From: Semisulcospira habei
Lineage: Eukaryota > Mollusca > Gastropoda > Semisulcospiridae
Direction of reading: 5' to 3'
Length of the DNA stretch: 64,000 nucleotides
Assembly (NCBI GenBank): GCA_036245525.1
Contig: BTPG01000004.1
Span: 163,127,025-163,191,024, forward strand
Position 1 is the stretch's first letter; every line of letters starts with the position of its first letter. Position numbers and translations under genes: made by a program. Below the pieces are notes generated by a model, which saw only the letters and a program-made list of their open reading frames with translations, was not told the origin of the DNA and made no database searches. Shown piece by piece: positions 11,123 to 23,834 of this stretch.

Positions 11123-13556
11123 GGTTCATCATCATCACATCTTGTTATCTTGTTACTTCTTTGCCAGAATTTCTGCCTCGCACGCCAAAAACGTCATGTG
11201 CATGCTCCAGAATGCGCTCCGACCAGCCCCATTTTAAAGTCTACCGTATTTTCAATACGGTAGACAAAATGCACAAAACTCTTTCTCAGAGACATCAAAC
11301 ATACACTCATTCATAACAAGATACTACAAAGTCCTCGCATTACACCATAAAACATTCCTTTTTGCAAATCTTATGGCCAGAACACCACGACACCTTTATT
11401 AAAAAGCCTCTCACGCTGCATGTTTCTAGAAAATTATAATGACTATTATTATACTTGATTTCTGGCGTTACACTTTGAAATAATAACGTCTAAAAATCAC
11501 AGATAAGCTCAACTACAGTATAGATACATATCTGTGAGCCGGCTTCAGAAATCTTTGTTCTCTCATCTTTTGTGTGAAGTGAAATTTATTATTTCTGTGC
11601 CAAATCAGTGTGGGTAAGTACACACAACTTTTTGACTTTCATTTTAATTTGTGCGTTTTCGTTCATGATCTGAAAGTGAGCTTCAAGTTCTTGTTTTTTT
11701 CAGTGGCTGATGCGCACCAGAAATTGAGAAACCTTTCCGTTTTCTAAGTGTCTCAGAAGAAAGGATGGTGATTCCCCTGAACCGCATTAGTTTCACATTT
11801 CTGCTGATTTTGCACGTGAAGCAAGTACTGCTGTATCAGTTATATCTTGAACCGCTCGTAGATTACTCTGAACTGAGGTAGTCGCTACAGCTCCAAAAAC
11901 ACATGGCCCCACGAGCCCCTCAGCATCCGCGTTATCGCGGAATTGTTTATATTACAGCGGACGGCAGACGTTAGTCCCTTCCTTTTTGTCCCTTGTCTCC
12001 TTGACTGCGTGCGCAAAATAAGGTGAACTTGTGTGAAATCATTGAAATTCGCATCAACTTCATTAAAAAAAAAAAAAACTTTAGAAGTTTTTAGTGCGTG
12101 TACGCGTTACCGCATTTTTTTTTTTGTTGTTGTTGTTGGAAACAATAGGCGCACAGGCCTCTTTTCGTGTTTGTCCTTGCTAAACTACAACATTCTTAGA
12201 GAGAGAAAGAGAGATGAAATGAAACTTTATCAAGAGAGAGAGAAAACAACAGCCTAGTGATAACAAAGTGTAAAAATGGTTATAACTAAATAGTGTATAC
12301 ACGGCCAAGTGAAGACACAGTCGTACTATCCGTGAACTGAAAAACTCGAAAAGCTTTTGGTCAGGGAGTCGCAGGAGCAAAAAAGGAGGGGAGGAAATAC
12401 GGTCGCGGCGGATTTGATATGTGCCAGATATCTCTCACGACAGCTTGATGATAACTGACTCGCACTCATACTTGCCGGAATTCAGGGACCTTTTTTTCTA
12501 TGTCCGTTGAGTTATAGACTGGTATCACAGATAAACTCCCTCGTGTCATGTCACGTGGTTCTAAAACCATTACATATTCTCTGTATTTGTAGGTCGTATT
12601 GGTAGGCACACTGGTTATCTCCATCGATTCGCTACCGGCGCTGTCAGTGGTAGCGAATCAAAGGAGACAACCAGAGTAATTAGACTGTTTCCTACGGCAT
12701 TTTTTCGCGTTAGGTGGTGACTGCTTCCGGTTAAATTAAGTTTCTCTAATGTTCTCACAATGATAGTCTCCCTCGCCGATTCGACACCGATGATCCGTGG
12801 CAGCCGTAGTCGCGAATCGATGGGCACATCCAGTGTTTTGTTCCTCGTTATAAGTCAGAACATCTTTTGGGTCCTTTTTTTTTAGATACATGCATATGCA
12901 TCGCACCGGCAGCTGTTTGATCGAGAATTTAAAAAAAAAAAATTAAATTCATTAGCTGATCACTGATGGCATGAAATCTCCTTGAGCCGATGGTAGCCTG
13001 CTCGAGATTCCTACTTAGTCTCTGCAGATTCTTCCAAACAACTGCAGATCAACTGACAGATTTTGTCGAAGTAAGTAGACCTACGTCAACATTTTGGCAC
13101 CAATGTAACAGTAACAAGATGGGATGAACCAAAACCCACAAAGTCCCTTCTATATGGGAGCTGTCCTCGCTGTCAAGGGTCTCTACCTTCAGTCTTTTAC
13201 CAGAGTCTGATGTTGAATTCGCCGATCTGCCAATGCGTCAGTGAAATCTAAAAGGGCGCAGTGTATACGCGTCATTGGTTTGTCACACGTCATTTGTCAT
13301 GACGTATTGTATTAAAAAAAAATTTTTTTACGTGATATGCATTTCACCTTTGCTTCAAGACTTGAGAAATGGTGACAAAACTAGAATTTCACGGTACGAT
13401 TTCAGTGAAATCAGTCAGGTTGAATTTACCTAGCTACATGATATACTAAGTACACCTGCATGCTCTTCTGAAAGCGTGTCGACGTGCTTGTCTGTGTGCG
13501 TGTGCTTGCTCCAAACATCTCCAAGAGGAACAGATCCTCATGCGCCTCTTGGAGAC

Positions 13557-13594
<38 letters not shown>
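13557..13594. repeat. (GA)n microsatellite
   Basis: About 18 GA units in non-coding DNA. Confidence 0.97.
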
Positions 13595-13597
<3 letters not shown>

Positions 13598-14011
13598 AAT
13601 TACGTCATATTTAGAGTAGTGCGTCAATGTCTGCGTGGTGACGGAGTTGCTTATTTTACGTCACCGCCACTGTCTGACTTTCTTCAGAAGTCAAGGTTTT
13701 TTACTGTTTTAATTTTTTTAGGAAAAGAATTAATTTTTACTGAAGAAGTTGAAACAAAACTGGCTAACGAACTGATCCAATGTCTTTATCCAAACTAGCT
13801 ATATCCAAAATTTTAAGTAAATATGACAAAAATTTACGGACTCTGATCTGGGTCAACCGACTTTCTACAAACAGTCTTTTATGTCTTCAACTCAGTTCAA
13901 GGAGACATCCCGTTACAATATGATCGGAGGCTCTCTTAGCCACCCCTTGAATAAAGTAGTTCGCCAAGTTTCAAGCTTGTGCGTACAGCAATATCGTAGA
14001 TTCTCGTGTTT

Positions 14012-14133
<122 letters not shown>

Positions 14134-14808
14134 TTCGCGCCAAACTGATGTACGTTCAGCAGCGAGGTTGGCGTAACTGACTAGACATGACGTGATTTTT
14201 ATCTTGTTACTTCAGTTGTCGGAGGATAAGACCTGCCCGCCTTTGACATCATGGACTTGCTATTAAATTCGCCCCACCGCGACCCATCCTAAAAAGTCCC
14301 TTCTATACATAGAGGGGACTTAAAAATGAGTCTATGTGAACCATCCGTCGGCTAACAGCCCGTCGTAAACTTACGCTGACATTCAGTTTTTGTCAGAATG
14401 CAAGGCTATTCATGTCACACCCTTCAAGCTTGGTCAATACTTTGTGAAAGAGTGATCGAATCTTTCCCCACAAATCCATTCAAACAACCTCTCTCAAAGG
14501 TCAAGGTCATACAAGTTCGGACGAAAATTTGACATTAATGTGAGAAAGCGTCTTTCATTTTTTGGGTATTATTGCAAACGTCTAGCTGGACCTTGGCACA
14601 AAGATAACTCATTATTATATCTTTGCGTGTGGACCTATGGTCATGAGATGTCAGCAAAATGGAGAAAAACAAGTATTTTCAGTTTCGACATTTCAGTTTT
14701 GAGTGATACTTCTCAATGAAACGTGGCACCATGATATCTGATGATAAGGCCTTTCAATGCACACCTATTTCGGTGACCCCTCCTATAGGTCAAAGGAGGT
14801 CATCTGGT

Positions 14809-15119
14809 TGGTTTGTTGGTTAGTTCGGGTTTAACGTCCACAGCACCCAGGTGATCATGGATGGCCCTGACGGGCGGGTTATGGGGGGCAGGGAAATCTA
14901 TTGCCTATGGAGTACGATCTGAACACTGATCAACTCAGGCGCACTCCAACTGTGCCACTTTGATTTACCAGGACCTTTCAACGCACATGCTATATGAACA
15001 AATCTGTTTTTCCCCCTGGATTGTGAGTCCAGCTACCGGGGCCGGGACGGGATTCGAACCCACGACCCGGCGATTCCCTTCGCTCTCCTGCTCCGACGTT
15101 TAACCGCCTGAGCTATTTC
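14809..15119 (-). mobile_element. tRNA-derived SINE
   Basis: On the minus strand the element opens with a tRNA-like head: an A-box-like TAGCTCAGGCGG and a perfect B-box GGTTCGAATCC, the internal promoter of RNA polymerase III. It closes with a tail containing GGACGTTAAACCC. An 11-bp target duplication (ggtcatctggt) flanks it at 14798-14808 and 15120-15130. SINE tails of this kind are familiar from molluscan genomes, one reason for the host guess. Confidence 0.8.
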
Positions 15120-15295
15120 GGTCATCTGGTGTCGAACGTACGCATATATATACACCGAATATTGCCTGATTTTGCAGGTACGTTGTCTCAGTGTCTGTGT
15201 CCAGGTGCCTAACTTGGCACAACGGTAGATTTTACCGCAAAGACACTCGTGAGGCCAGGGTCATAGTGTCAGAGACTTTATCTGATTTGTACACT

Positions 15296-15350
15296 GGTCT
15301 GTGACTGTGGGCCTTAACTTAACTGATGTAAGGCTCAAAACCACAGACCA
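15296..15350. repeat. Small foldback (hairpin) element
   Basis: Two 20-bp arms, each beginning GGTCTGTG outwards and ending CCTT inwards, pair with a few mismatches around a 14-base loop. A closely similar hairpin lies inside Polinton copy B at 29446-29496. Confidence 0.5.
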
Positions 15351-16122
15351 CGTATTCACAGTTGCCCACATGTGGGTCCTCACATATACTTAGGGAGTTT
15401 GTTCAATCCGACTCAAGTTGCGTCCCTCGTTTCCACGGCCATTGGTATTGTCCTAGCACACGCTTTCACTGTCGGTTCATAGTCCTGACGTAGAACTCAA
15501 TGCTATTTCTCCAAAATAAGAAAAGCGTACCAAGGTCACTTATAGACATTGCACATTAAGTGCTGTTTGCACAGGCTGGTAAGTGTCCCATACCGCGGCC
15601 GTTGTGGTCACTTTCCGGCTCGCCGTAGGCATCCGATTTTATCACTTGCTTCAGGACAGCGGAAAACGTAGGACTGCAGGATGGTGTAGCTTAGCAACGA
15701 TTCTGGTGCTATGGGTCACAGACTGGGTTTGCTGTCTTGTCAGTTGTCGGCAAGGCACCAGGCAACCTACTTGTTTTTGGCCGATATAGCCAAAATATGA
15801 CGAAGTTGCCTTTTCCCTCACATATTAGAGCGTTTTCACACCGAGAACTTGATCAGCCGCAGACAACTTTCTATGTGTTAAGGCATCGACCACGAGAGTG
15901 GACCGTGAAGGATGATGTGCCAGAAGCATCTTAGATTGCCTATTTAAAACTAAAAATAAATAAATTAAACTTTCCTCTTTTTTTTTTAATCATAAGAGGT
16001 GCTGTTTCAGCTCGTATAGCAACGTTGCAGCTCATAGCAAATTAAACGTTCTAACTCGTAGGATTTGCGTTCCAACTCCTACATAATGTGAAATGTGAAA
16101 ATACGGCTTGTGTAGTCTTCCG

Positions 16123-16124
<2 letters not shown>

Positions 16125-16200
<76 letters not shown>
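16125..16200. repeat. (GT)n microsatellite
   Basis: About 38 uninterrupted GT units. The Cys-Val ORF across it is spurious. Confidence 0.97.
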
Positions 16201-16203
<3 letters not shown>

Positions 16204-16571
16204 GCTTACTCTACTAGCGGAACCATGCTCAGAACATTCACTTTAAGCTTAGGAAGAAATATGGCCAATATTACCTGTCACGTTACATCTTATTTTGGTT
16301 CCAGCTCGTACTATATATTTCAGTGCCGGTGTGTTCCAGCTCGTATTAAAATCGGTGATTGGTTCCAGTTCGTATGCGTTTATCTCAAATACAGAATCCT
16401 TGTAAATGTATACGTGCACTAGTGGACCAGCTTTTTCTGATCACAATGAAAAATATCATAAGATGTGGATACTGCCACTGAAATTGACTGGACTATCGTT
16501 GAAGTATACACGCACTGTTAGAGTCACAATGGGAAGGAAACATTTAAGTTTCACAAACAAACTATATTTCA

Positions 16572-16652
16572 AATGCGCAAAAGGCTATCGGGCCGAACGG
16601 TCGTGCGCGGGCCAACGGCGGCCCACGTCGGCCCGATGGTCTTTTGCGTATT
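16572..16652. repeat. GC-rich 81-bp foldback element
   Basis: Arms starting AATGCGCAAAAG and containing ATCGGGCCGA fold on themselves. The GC-rich core stands out from AT-rich surroundings. It probably is a tiny non-autonomous foldback element; no target duplication was identified. Confidence 0.5.
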
Positions 16653-17317
16653 GGGTCTTAGTTAAATACCACTGTTTGGGCATTCCAGCAGAAAGTAGTC
16701 AGGACTTGGTGTTTGACCCTGACAGTTCAGTTAAAAGACTAAACAAGCCTGAAGAAGAACACAGAAGCCTCCTCGAATAGCTCACAGACCTTTTCCCACA
16801 TGTACTGTCGACTTTAGAAGAGCACGTAGATTCACGGATGTTTGGATGCTCGACATGGCCAGAATTCAGATGCTTATGTCATACAGCTTGATTGTTTGCT
16901 TTGCTAAGCAAAATGTCCTGCAGAAAGTGTGCCATCCTATATAGGTTTAGCGTACATATGGATGCTTGTACTTTTATGTGTGTACACCAATTATATGGGT
17001 TAATCTTAAAACAATTGAATCTTTTTTTTTACGAAAAAAAAATCTTCTCATTAATAATCGCATGATTTTTCGTATACGGTATTTACACAAACCTACAGTT
17101 AGTCTCGGCTGTCGGGTACGATTAGGTCAATTGTGACCTGTATGTCCTAGATGTGAAAATCAGACAATTTTCTGCACCACTCTTTCGGAGTCATTTGTAA
17201 AACAGCAAACATAACTTTAATTTTTCTTTTACGAAAATGCTATCTTCTCATTAATGCCCGCATAATTTTTCATAAACAGTATTTGCATAAGCCTGCTATT
17301 TGTCCCTGCCCTGGGTA

Positions 17318-20300
17318 CGCCTCCCGGAGGAAGGCAGCCTCCAAGAACTTGGCGCTGGCTACACCCTCTACTGGTCAGGCAGGCCAGCATCAGAAAGACG
17401 GCTCTCAGGCGTGGGCTTCATGGTGAAGACCCACATTGCGACTAAGTTGGAAAACCTACCAACGGGTCACTCCGACCGCATCATGTCCATGCGCCTCCCA
17501 CTGAGACACCAGCAATACGTCACCCTTCTCAGTGTGTACTCCCCAACCCTCCTGGCAGAGCCTGCAGAAAAAGACAAGTTCTACTCTGACCTGCGCAGCC
17601 TCCTGCAGAGCACCCCTGCAGACGACAAAGTCATCATCCTTGGCGACTTCAACGCCAGAGTGGGCCAAGACTCTGAAGCCTGGAAAGGAGTCCTCGGCAA
17701 GCATGGCGTTGGGAACTGCAATGACAATGGTCGCTTACTGTTGGAGCTCTGTGCAGAACAGCAACTTGTCATCACCAACACTACTTTCCAGCAAAAGGAC
17801 AGTCGAAAGACCACCTGGATGCATCCTCGCTCCAAGCACTGGCACCTTATCGACTATGTCCTAGTGCGTCAGAGGGACCGCAGTGACGTCCTTCTCACCA
17901 GAGTGATGCCCAGCGCAGAGTGCCACACTGACCACCGCCTTGTTCGCTGCAAACTCAGGCTCCGCCTCAAGCTGAAACCCAAGAAAGGGGGCCCCCCCAA
18001 GAAAAAGCTTGATGTTGCCAGCCTTCAGCGTGACGACAAGAAAGCTGCCCTTCAGGCCGATTTACAGCGCATGCTCAAAGACACAGTTGATCCAGCAGAC
18101 TCCTCCCCTGAAACACTCTGGGAACAACTGAAAACTGCTATTGTAAAATCTTCTGTGGAAGTCTTGGGCTTTGCTAGAAAGAGGAACAAAGACTGGTTTG
18201 ACGAAAACGACGTAGAGATCCAGGAACTTCTAGCAAAAAAAAGAGCCGCCCACCAGGCCCACCTAGCCCAGCCTTCCTGCCCTGTGAAGAAGTCTGCCTT
18301 CCGCCTCATCTGCAGCAGTCTCCAGCTCAAGCTTAGAGAGCTCCAGAACGAGTGGTGGTCCAGACTCGCACAGAGGACCCAGCTCTGCGCTGACAACGGT
18401 GACTACAGGGGCTTCTACGAAGCACTGAAAGCAGTGTATGGCCCTAGGCACCTGGTACAAAGTCCCCTGCGAAGCGCTGATGGACAGGCACTCCTCACAG
18501 ATAATACCTCCATCTTGAACCGCTGGTCGGAATACTTTCAGGACCTCTTCGGCGCTGAGCGCACTGTTCAAGAAACAGTCATCCTTCAAATCCCACACCT
18601 TCCACTAAAGGTTGAATTGGACGAACCGCCCACCGCCGAAGAGACCCTCACAGCCATCCACCAGCTCAAGAGTGGCAAAGCAGCAGGCATTGACGGAATC
18701 CCGCCAGAGATCTGGAAACATGGAGGCCCAGCACTGCACAACAAGCTCCACGACCTCTTTCTCTGCTGCTGGGTAAAAGGAACACTACCAAAGGATCTCC
18801 GTGATGCAGTCATCATCACCCTGTACAAGAACAAAGGAGAGAAGTCTGCCTGCTCTAATTATCGTGGAATTACCCTGCTGTCCATTGCCGGGAAAATTCT
18901 CGCAAGGTTGCTCCTGAATCGGCTGGTACCTGCCATCGCTGAAGACCACCTCCCAGAGGGCCAGTGTGGCTTCAGAGCCAACAGGAGTACCACCGACATG
19001 GTCTTTGTGCTGAGACAGCTTCAGGAGAAGTGCCGCGAGCAGAACAAAGGGCTGTACGTAACGTTTGTCGACCTAACAAAAGCGTTTGACACTGTGAGCA
19101 GGCAAGGTATGTGGCAGATCCTGGAGCGACTTGGCTGTCCCCCAAAGTTCCTCAACATGATCGTCCAGCTCCACGAGGACCAGCAAGGCCAGGTCAGACT
19201 AAACAGTGACCTCTCAGAACCATTCCCCATTCGCAACGGCGTGAAGCAAGGCTGCGTGCTGGCACCGACCCTCTTCACCATCTTCTTCAGCATGATGTTG
19301 AAGCAGGCCACAGTGGACCTCGACGACGACGACGCAGTGTACATCAGGTATCGTCTCGATGGCAGCCTGTTCAACCTCAGACGACTGCAGGCCCACACGA
19401 AAACCCTAGACCAACTGATTCGTGAGCTGCTCTTTGCTGATGACGCTGCCCTCGTTGCACACACAGAGAGAGCCTTGCAGCGCATTACGTCCTGCTTCGC
19501 AGATGCCGCCCAGCTCTTTGGACTTGAGGTCAGTCTGAAAAAGACAGAGGTCCTTCATCAGCCGGCACCCAAGGAAGAGCATCGCCCTCCCCACATCACC
19601 ATCGGCGAGTCCGAACTGAAGTCTGTACACCAGTTTACCTACCTTGGCTGCATCATCACGTCAGACGCCAAGCTGGACAAGGAGCTGGACAACAGGCTGG
19701 CAAAAGCGAACAGTGCTTTCGGGCGACTATTCAAGCGGGTGTGGCACAATCAACAGCTGAAAAAAGGCACCAAGATCAGCGTGTACAGAGCTGTCGTCCT
19801 CACCACCCTGCTGTACGGTTCCGAGTCCTGGGCCCTCTACCGCAGCCAACTACGACTCCTCGAACGCTTTCACCAGCGCTGCCTGCGTACCATCCTCAGC
19901 ATTCACTGGAGTGACTATGTCACCAACGTCGAGGTCCTTGAACAGGCGGAAACTGTGAGCATCGAGGCTTTGCTGCTGCGGACACAGCTTCGCTGGGCGG
20001 GGCACGTCTCCAGGATGGAGGATCATCGCCTACCCAAGATCACTCTGTTTGGCGAGCTCGCCACTGGACACCGAGACAGAGGGGCACCAAAGAAGAGATA
20101 CAAAGACGGTCTCAAGAAGTCACTTAGTGCCTGCCAAATCGACCACCGCCAGTGGTCTTCGCTTGCTGCGGACCGTGACACCTGGCGCTCCACCATTCAC
20201 AAGGCAGCCGTCTCCTTTGAGGACTCTCGCAGAGCTAACCTTAAGGACAAGCGGCTCAGAAGAAAAAACAGAGCTGTCGTAACTCAGAACCCTGAACAGA

Positions 20301-20395
20301 CCTTCCCCTGCAGCCACTGCGGTCGTACCTGCCTGTCCCGGATTGGCCTCCGCAGCCACGAAAATGCCTGCAGACGACGTGGGCAAGCCCTATAG
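17318..20395 (+). CDS. LINE endonuclease/reverse transcriptase with C-terminal zinc finger
   Basis: An open frame of just over 1000 residues. The apurinic-type endonuclease supplies GDFNARVG and TDHRLV, with the N-terminal catalytic part missing. The reverse transcriptase shows KAFDTV, GVKQGCVLAPTLF and the catalytic LFADDAAL. The last 30 residues hold a Cys2-His-type finger (CSHCGRTCLSRIGLRSH) that probably binds nucleic acid. Such proteins nick host DNA and copy their RNA at the nick. There is no ATG at the start of the frame (the first codon is TTG, contributed by host sequence), so this copy is unlikely to be expressed. The clade is uncertain; an I/Nimb-like group is possible. Confidence 0.85.
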   Translation, partial: RLPEEGSLQELGAGYTLYWSGRPASERRLSGVGFMVKTHIATKLENLPTGHSDRIMSMRLPLRHQQYVTLLSVYSPTLLAEPAEKDKFYSDLRSLLQSTPADDKVIILGDFNARVGQDSEAWKGVLGKHGVGNCNDNGRLLLELCAEQQLVITNTTFQQKDSRKTTWMHPRSKHWHLIDYVLVRQRDRSDVLLTRVMPSAECHTDHRLVRCKLRLRLKLKPKKGGPPKKKLDVASLQRDDKKAALQADLQRMLKDTVDPADSSPETLWEQLKTAIVKSSVEVLGFARKRNKDWFDENDVEIQELLAKKRAAHQAHLAQPSCPVKKSAFRLICSSLQLKLRELQNEWWSRLAQRTQLCADNGDYRGFYEALKAVYGPRHLVQSPLRSADGQALLTDNTSILNRWSEYFQDLFGAERTVQETVILQIPHLPLKVELDEPPTAEETLTAIHQLKSGKAAGIDGIPPEIWKHGGPALHNKLHDLFLCCWVKGTLPKDLRDAVIITLYKNKGEKSACSNYRGITLLSIAGKILARLLLNRLVPAIAEDHLPEGQCGFRANRSTTDMVFVLRQLQEKCREQNKGLYVTFVDLTKAFDTVSRQGMWQILERLGCPPKFLNMIVQLHEDQQGQVRLNSDLSEPFPIRNGVKQGCVLAPTLFTIFFSMMLKQATVDLDDDDAVYIRYRLDGSLFNLRRLQAHTKTLDQLIRELLFADDAALVAHTERALQRITSCFADAAQLFGLEVSLKKTEVLHQPAPKEEHRPPHITIGESELKSVHQFTYLGCIITSDAKLDKELDNRLAKANSAFGRLFKRVWHNQQLKKGTKISVYRAVVLTTLLYGSESWALYRSQLRLLERFHQRCLRTILSIHWSDYVTNVEVLEQAETVSIEALLLRTQLRWAGHVSRMEDHRLPKITLFGELATGHRDRGAPKKRYKDGLKKSLSACQIDHRQWSSLAADRDTWRSTIHKAAVSFEDSRRANLKDKRLRRKNRAVVTQNPEQTFPCSHCGRTCLSRIGLRSHENACRRRGQAL

Positions 20396-20424
20396 AATCT
20401 TCGTTCGCGAAGTCAAGCCAAGAG
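17318..20424 (+). mobile_element. Zinc-finger LINE, copy 1 (5'-truncated, ORF open)
   Basis: Non-LTR retrotransposon whose 3' end (CTTCGTTCGCGAAG stem-loop, then caagccaagag) is shared with two further copies in the window. The 3' UTR is only about 30 bp and has no poly(A). The 5' end falls inside the endonuclease domain. A short repeat, gggta, at 17313-17317 and 20425-20429 may be the target duplication. It is inserted into one of two host direct repeats (around 17040-17130 and 17220-17310). Confidence 0.85.
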
Positions 20425-20429
20425 GGGTA

Positions 20430-20995
20430 GGATTAGGTCAGAGCCGTAGGCTCTAGGCATGACAATCAGCAAGAAAATTGCAAAGTTGATCTTCTCACTG
20501 ATACGTAAAATGTTAGTACTGCGATGATGACGTATAACCAAAGACAATACATTATATATTGTCTTTGGTATAACATCAAGTCATCTCTATGAACACGGCG
20601 TCATGACGTCACCCCACTGAAGCTTGAAGTGACGTCATTTCGCTGCTTGTGCTATTATTCTTCAGAATAGCTATTAGTCTATATGCTACGACAGACCACA
20701 GAGCTTACGAATGGCGGGAATCGCCGTGTGTCCGTCTTTATGTATGCCAGTGTGTGCGGAGGGTGGGTTAGAGTAGAAGGAGATGGATTCCTGTCTCTAA
20801 AAGGAGCCAACAGAGCGTACTAATGGCGGGAAGCGCTGTGTGTTCGTCTTTATTTGTGTGCGCCAACGTGCGTGTTGATCAGAGGTTGGCTTAGAAAGGA
20901 AATTGATCACCATTATAAGCCTAAAAATATGAACAACTCTGAATGTTCCTAAAAGATAAACGCATCTGAGCTCCAAACAATATGGTAGACTTTGG
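20430..20995. other. Non-coding DNA
   Basis: No gene seen. Contains a short palindrome around 20543-20570 (caaagacaat / attgtctttg) and two degenerate repeats of an 'acgaatggcgggaatcg' type segment near 20706 and 20817. Confidence 0.5.
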
Positions 20996-22454
20996 GATGA
21001 AATCGAGTCCTCATCTTATTTAATATGGAAATGCTTCCTGAACACATTCTTAACTGGGGTTTTTTTTTTTATGGCCCTATGCCCTCCATCCTTGTTTGAG
21101 ACCAAAAATGTTCCGCATATTAAGGACCGGTCGCCTTGCGACTTCTTAGTGTAGGGATTCTTCAGCCAATACTGTGTAATAGGAAAACGATGCGTTGTGC
21201 CCTCTAATGCCCATCTTTTTTAAAAAAAAGGAATTCTTCTTGAACACATTCATAACTGTTTTATATGGCCTTATTCCGTCTATCATAGTTTAAGAGACCA
21301 AAAATGTTCCGCTTATTAAGGAAAGATTGGCCCCCTTGCGGCTTCTCAGTGTAGGGGTGCTTCAGTCAACGCCCTCTGATGGCAAAACGATGCTTTGTTC
21401 CCTCTAATGCCCATAATGAATATGGAAATGCTTACATTCATAACTGTTTTATATGGCCCTATGCCGGCCAGCGTAGGTTATTAGACCAAAAATGTTGTAA
21501 AGATGCAGCTTATCACACAATGTAGGGGGTGGGGGGGGGGGGTTGGGCTTCAGCCAATACCGTCTGATGGCAAAACGATGCGTTGTGCCCTCTATTGCTT
21601 ATCATTTTTAAATATTGAAATGCTTCATGAACACATTTATAACTGTTTTATATGGCCTTATGTCGTCCAGGGTAGGTTAATAGACCCAAAATGTAAGAAT
21701 TGGCCCGCAAATCGGCTTACCAGGCAGTGTGGGGTTGCTTCAACCAATACCGTTGATGGGAAAACGATGCGTTGTGCCCTCCAATGCCCATCTTTTAAAA
21801 AAGAAATATGGAAATGCTTTCTGAACACATTCATAACTGTTTTATATGGTCCTATGCCGTCAATCATAGGTTAAAAGACCGAAAATATCGTAAAACAGGC
21901 CTCCAATCGACTTCTCAGTGTAGGGGGGCTTCAGCACTGAAATACCGTCTGATGGCAAAACGATGTTTTGTGCCCTCTAATGCCTATCATTTTTTAAACC
22001 ATGGAAATGCTTCTTGAACACATTCATAACTGTTTTATATGGCCCTATGCCGTCCATCATAGCTTAAGAGACCAAAAATGTTGTGAGGACTGGCCGCCGC
22101 TATGCAGTTTCTCACACAGTGTAAGGGGGCTTCAGCCAATACCGTCTGATGGCAAAACGATGCATTGTTCCCTCTAATGCCCGTCATTTTTTAATATGGA
22201 AATGCTTCCTGAACACATTCATAAATGTTTTATATGGCGCTATGCCGTCCAGCGTAGATTAATAGACTAAAAATGTTTTAAGGACTGGCCCGCCAAGCGG
22301 CTTCTCAGACAGTGTAGTGGGGGGGGGGGGGGGGCTTCAGCCAATACCGTCTGATAGCAAAACGATATGATGTGCCCTCTAATGCCCATCCTTTTTTAAT
22401 ATGGAAATGCCTCCTGAACACATTCATAACTTTTTTTAAATTTTTATAGCCCTA

Positions 22455-23776
22455 TGCCTCCTCTCCACCGACTCGGGCAACATCTCCCTTCTTACGCTAC
22501 TCGACCTCTCTGCCGCCTTCGACACTATAGACCACTCTATCCTCCTCCACCGCCTTTACAACTCCTTTGCAATCACTGACTCTGCTCACTCCTGGTTTCT
22601 CTCCTACCTCTCCGACAGACAGTAGTCCGTCACCATCGACGGCGTCTCCTCCAACCCAGTCACGCTCTCCTGCGGAGTTCTACAAGGGTCCGTCCTGGGC
22701 CCGGTCCTTTTCACACTCTACACCTCTCCCCTGTCCAACATCATCCAGTCTCACCACATACACCACCACCTCTACGCTGACGACTCATAACTACTAGACA
22801 AAGACAAACTCGACAACACTCAGTTACTACTGATTCGCACGGCTGACTGCTACGAAGACGTGAAAAACTGGATGACAGCAAACAAGCTTAAACTGAATGA
22901 CGACAAAACGGAAGCCATGCTGGTAGGCACTCGCCAGAAACTTTCCCAGCTCCCTCCCTCCCTCCACCTTCAACTCGACAGCACCCCCATCTCCCTCTCT
23001 GACTCGGCCAAAAACCTCGGCGTTATCCTCGATTCCTCTCTCTCCATGACCAGCTTCGTCTCCGCCAGGGCCCAGGCATGCTACTTCCACCTCCGCCGCA
23101 TCAGTCAGATCAGAAAATACCTCACTACCGAAGCTACCACCAAACTTGCTGTCTCTCTCATCCTATCTCGCATCGACTACTGCAACTCTCTCCTTTCCGG
23201 CCTCCCTCACTCCACCACTTTCACTCTCCAGCGCGTCCAGAATAATGCTGCCCGCCTCGTCCTCAGAAAGAAAAAATCCGACCACATCACTCCCCTGCTC
23301 AAACTCCTTCACTGGCTTCCCATCCCCCAACGCATCCAATACAAGATTCTGTCTCTCTGCTACAAATCCCTGAACAACTGCGCTCCCGCCTATCTCTCAA
23401 ACTTACTTCACCCCTACACCCTTCCCCGCTCCCTCCGCTCCGCCTCCGACCCTCTCCGCCTCCACATCTCCCGCACCAAACTCAGCACTTTCGGCCCCCG
23501 CTCCTTCTCAGTATACGGCCCGTCCACCTGGAACACTCTCCCACTCTCTCTCCGTCAGAAACAGTTTCTCTCCTCCTTCCAGTCCGCCCTCAAAACTCAC
23601 CTCTTTCAACAGTTCTAGCACTATACCACCACACTCCCCACCCTAAGCAGACTGTCGTAATGTATTTCACTATTTGTGGTACGTGAGTCGTTGTCTAAAG
23701 CGTGCGCATGCGTGCGCGAGTTGTGAGTGCGCGCTTAGAGTTATAATTATTATAAGATAAGCGCATTATAAATACC

Positions 23777-23833
<57 letters not shown>

Positions 23834-23834
23834 T
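22455..23834 (+). mobile_element. L2/CR1-like LINE, 5'-truncated
   Basis: Frame 0 codes the C-terminal half of a reverse transcriptase: [14 protein letters not shown], then GVLQGSVLGPVLF, then YADD, followed by a C-terminal block with HWLPIPQRIQYK and a terminal STWNTLPLSLR segment. Stops at 22623-22625 and 22788-22790 (just after the YADD motif) show it is dead. The last 750 bp stay open (22860-23618). It ends in an (ATT)n tail, 23776-23834, as L2-type LINEs end in short tandem repeats. It splits a satellite unit. Confidence 0.83.

Noticed and set aside
15040..15119. A functional tRNA gene
   Set aside because: A-box and B-box are present but the sequence lies at the head of a SINE with a target duplication and does not close a proper cloverleaf by eye.
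17113..20560. A very long target duplication for the first zinc-finger LINE, as seen for copy 2
   Set aside because: The flanking similarity belongs to a pre-existing host direct repeat; only gggta directly borders both ends.
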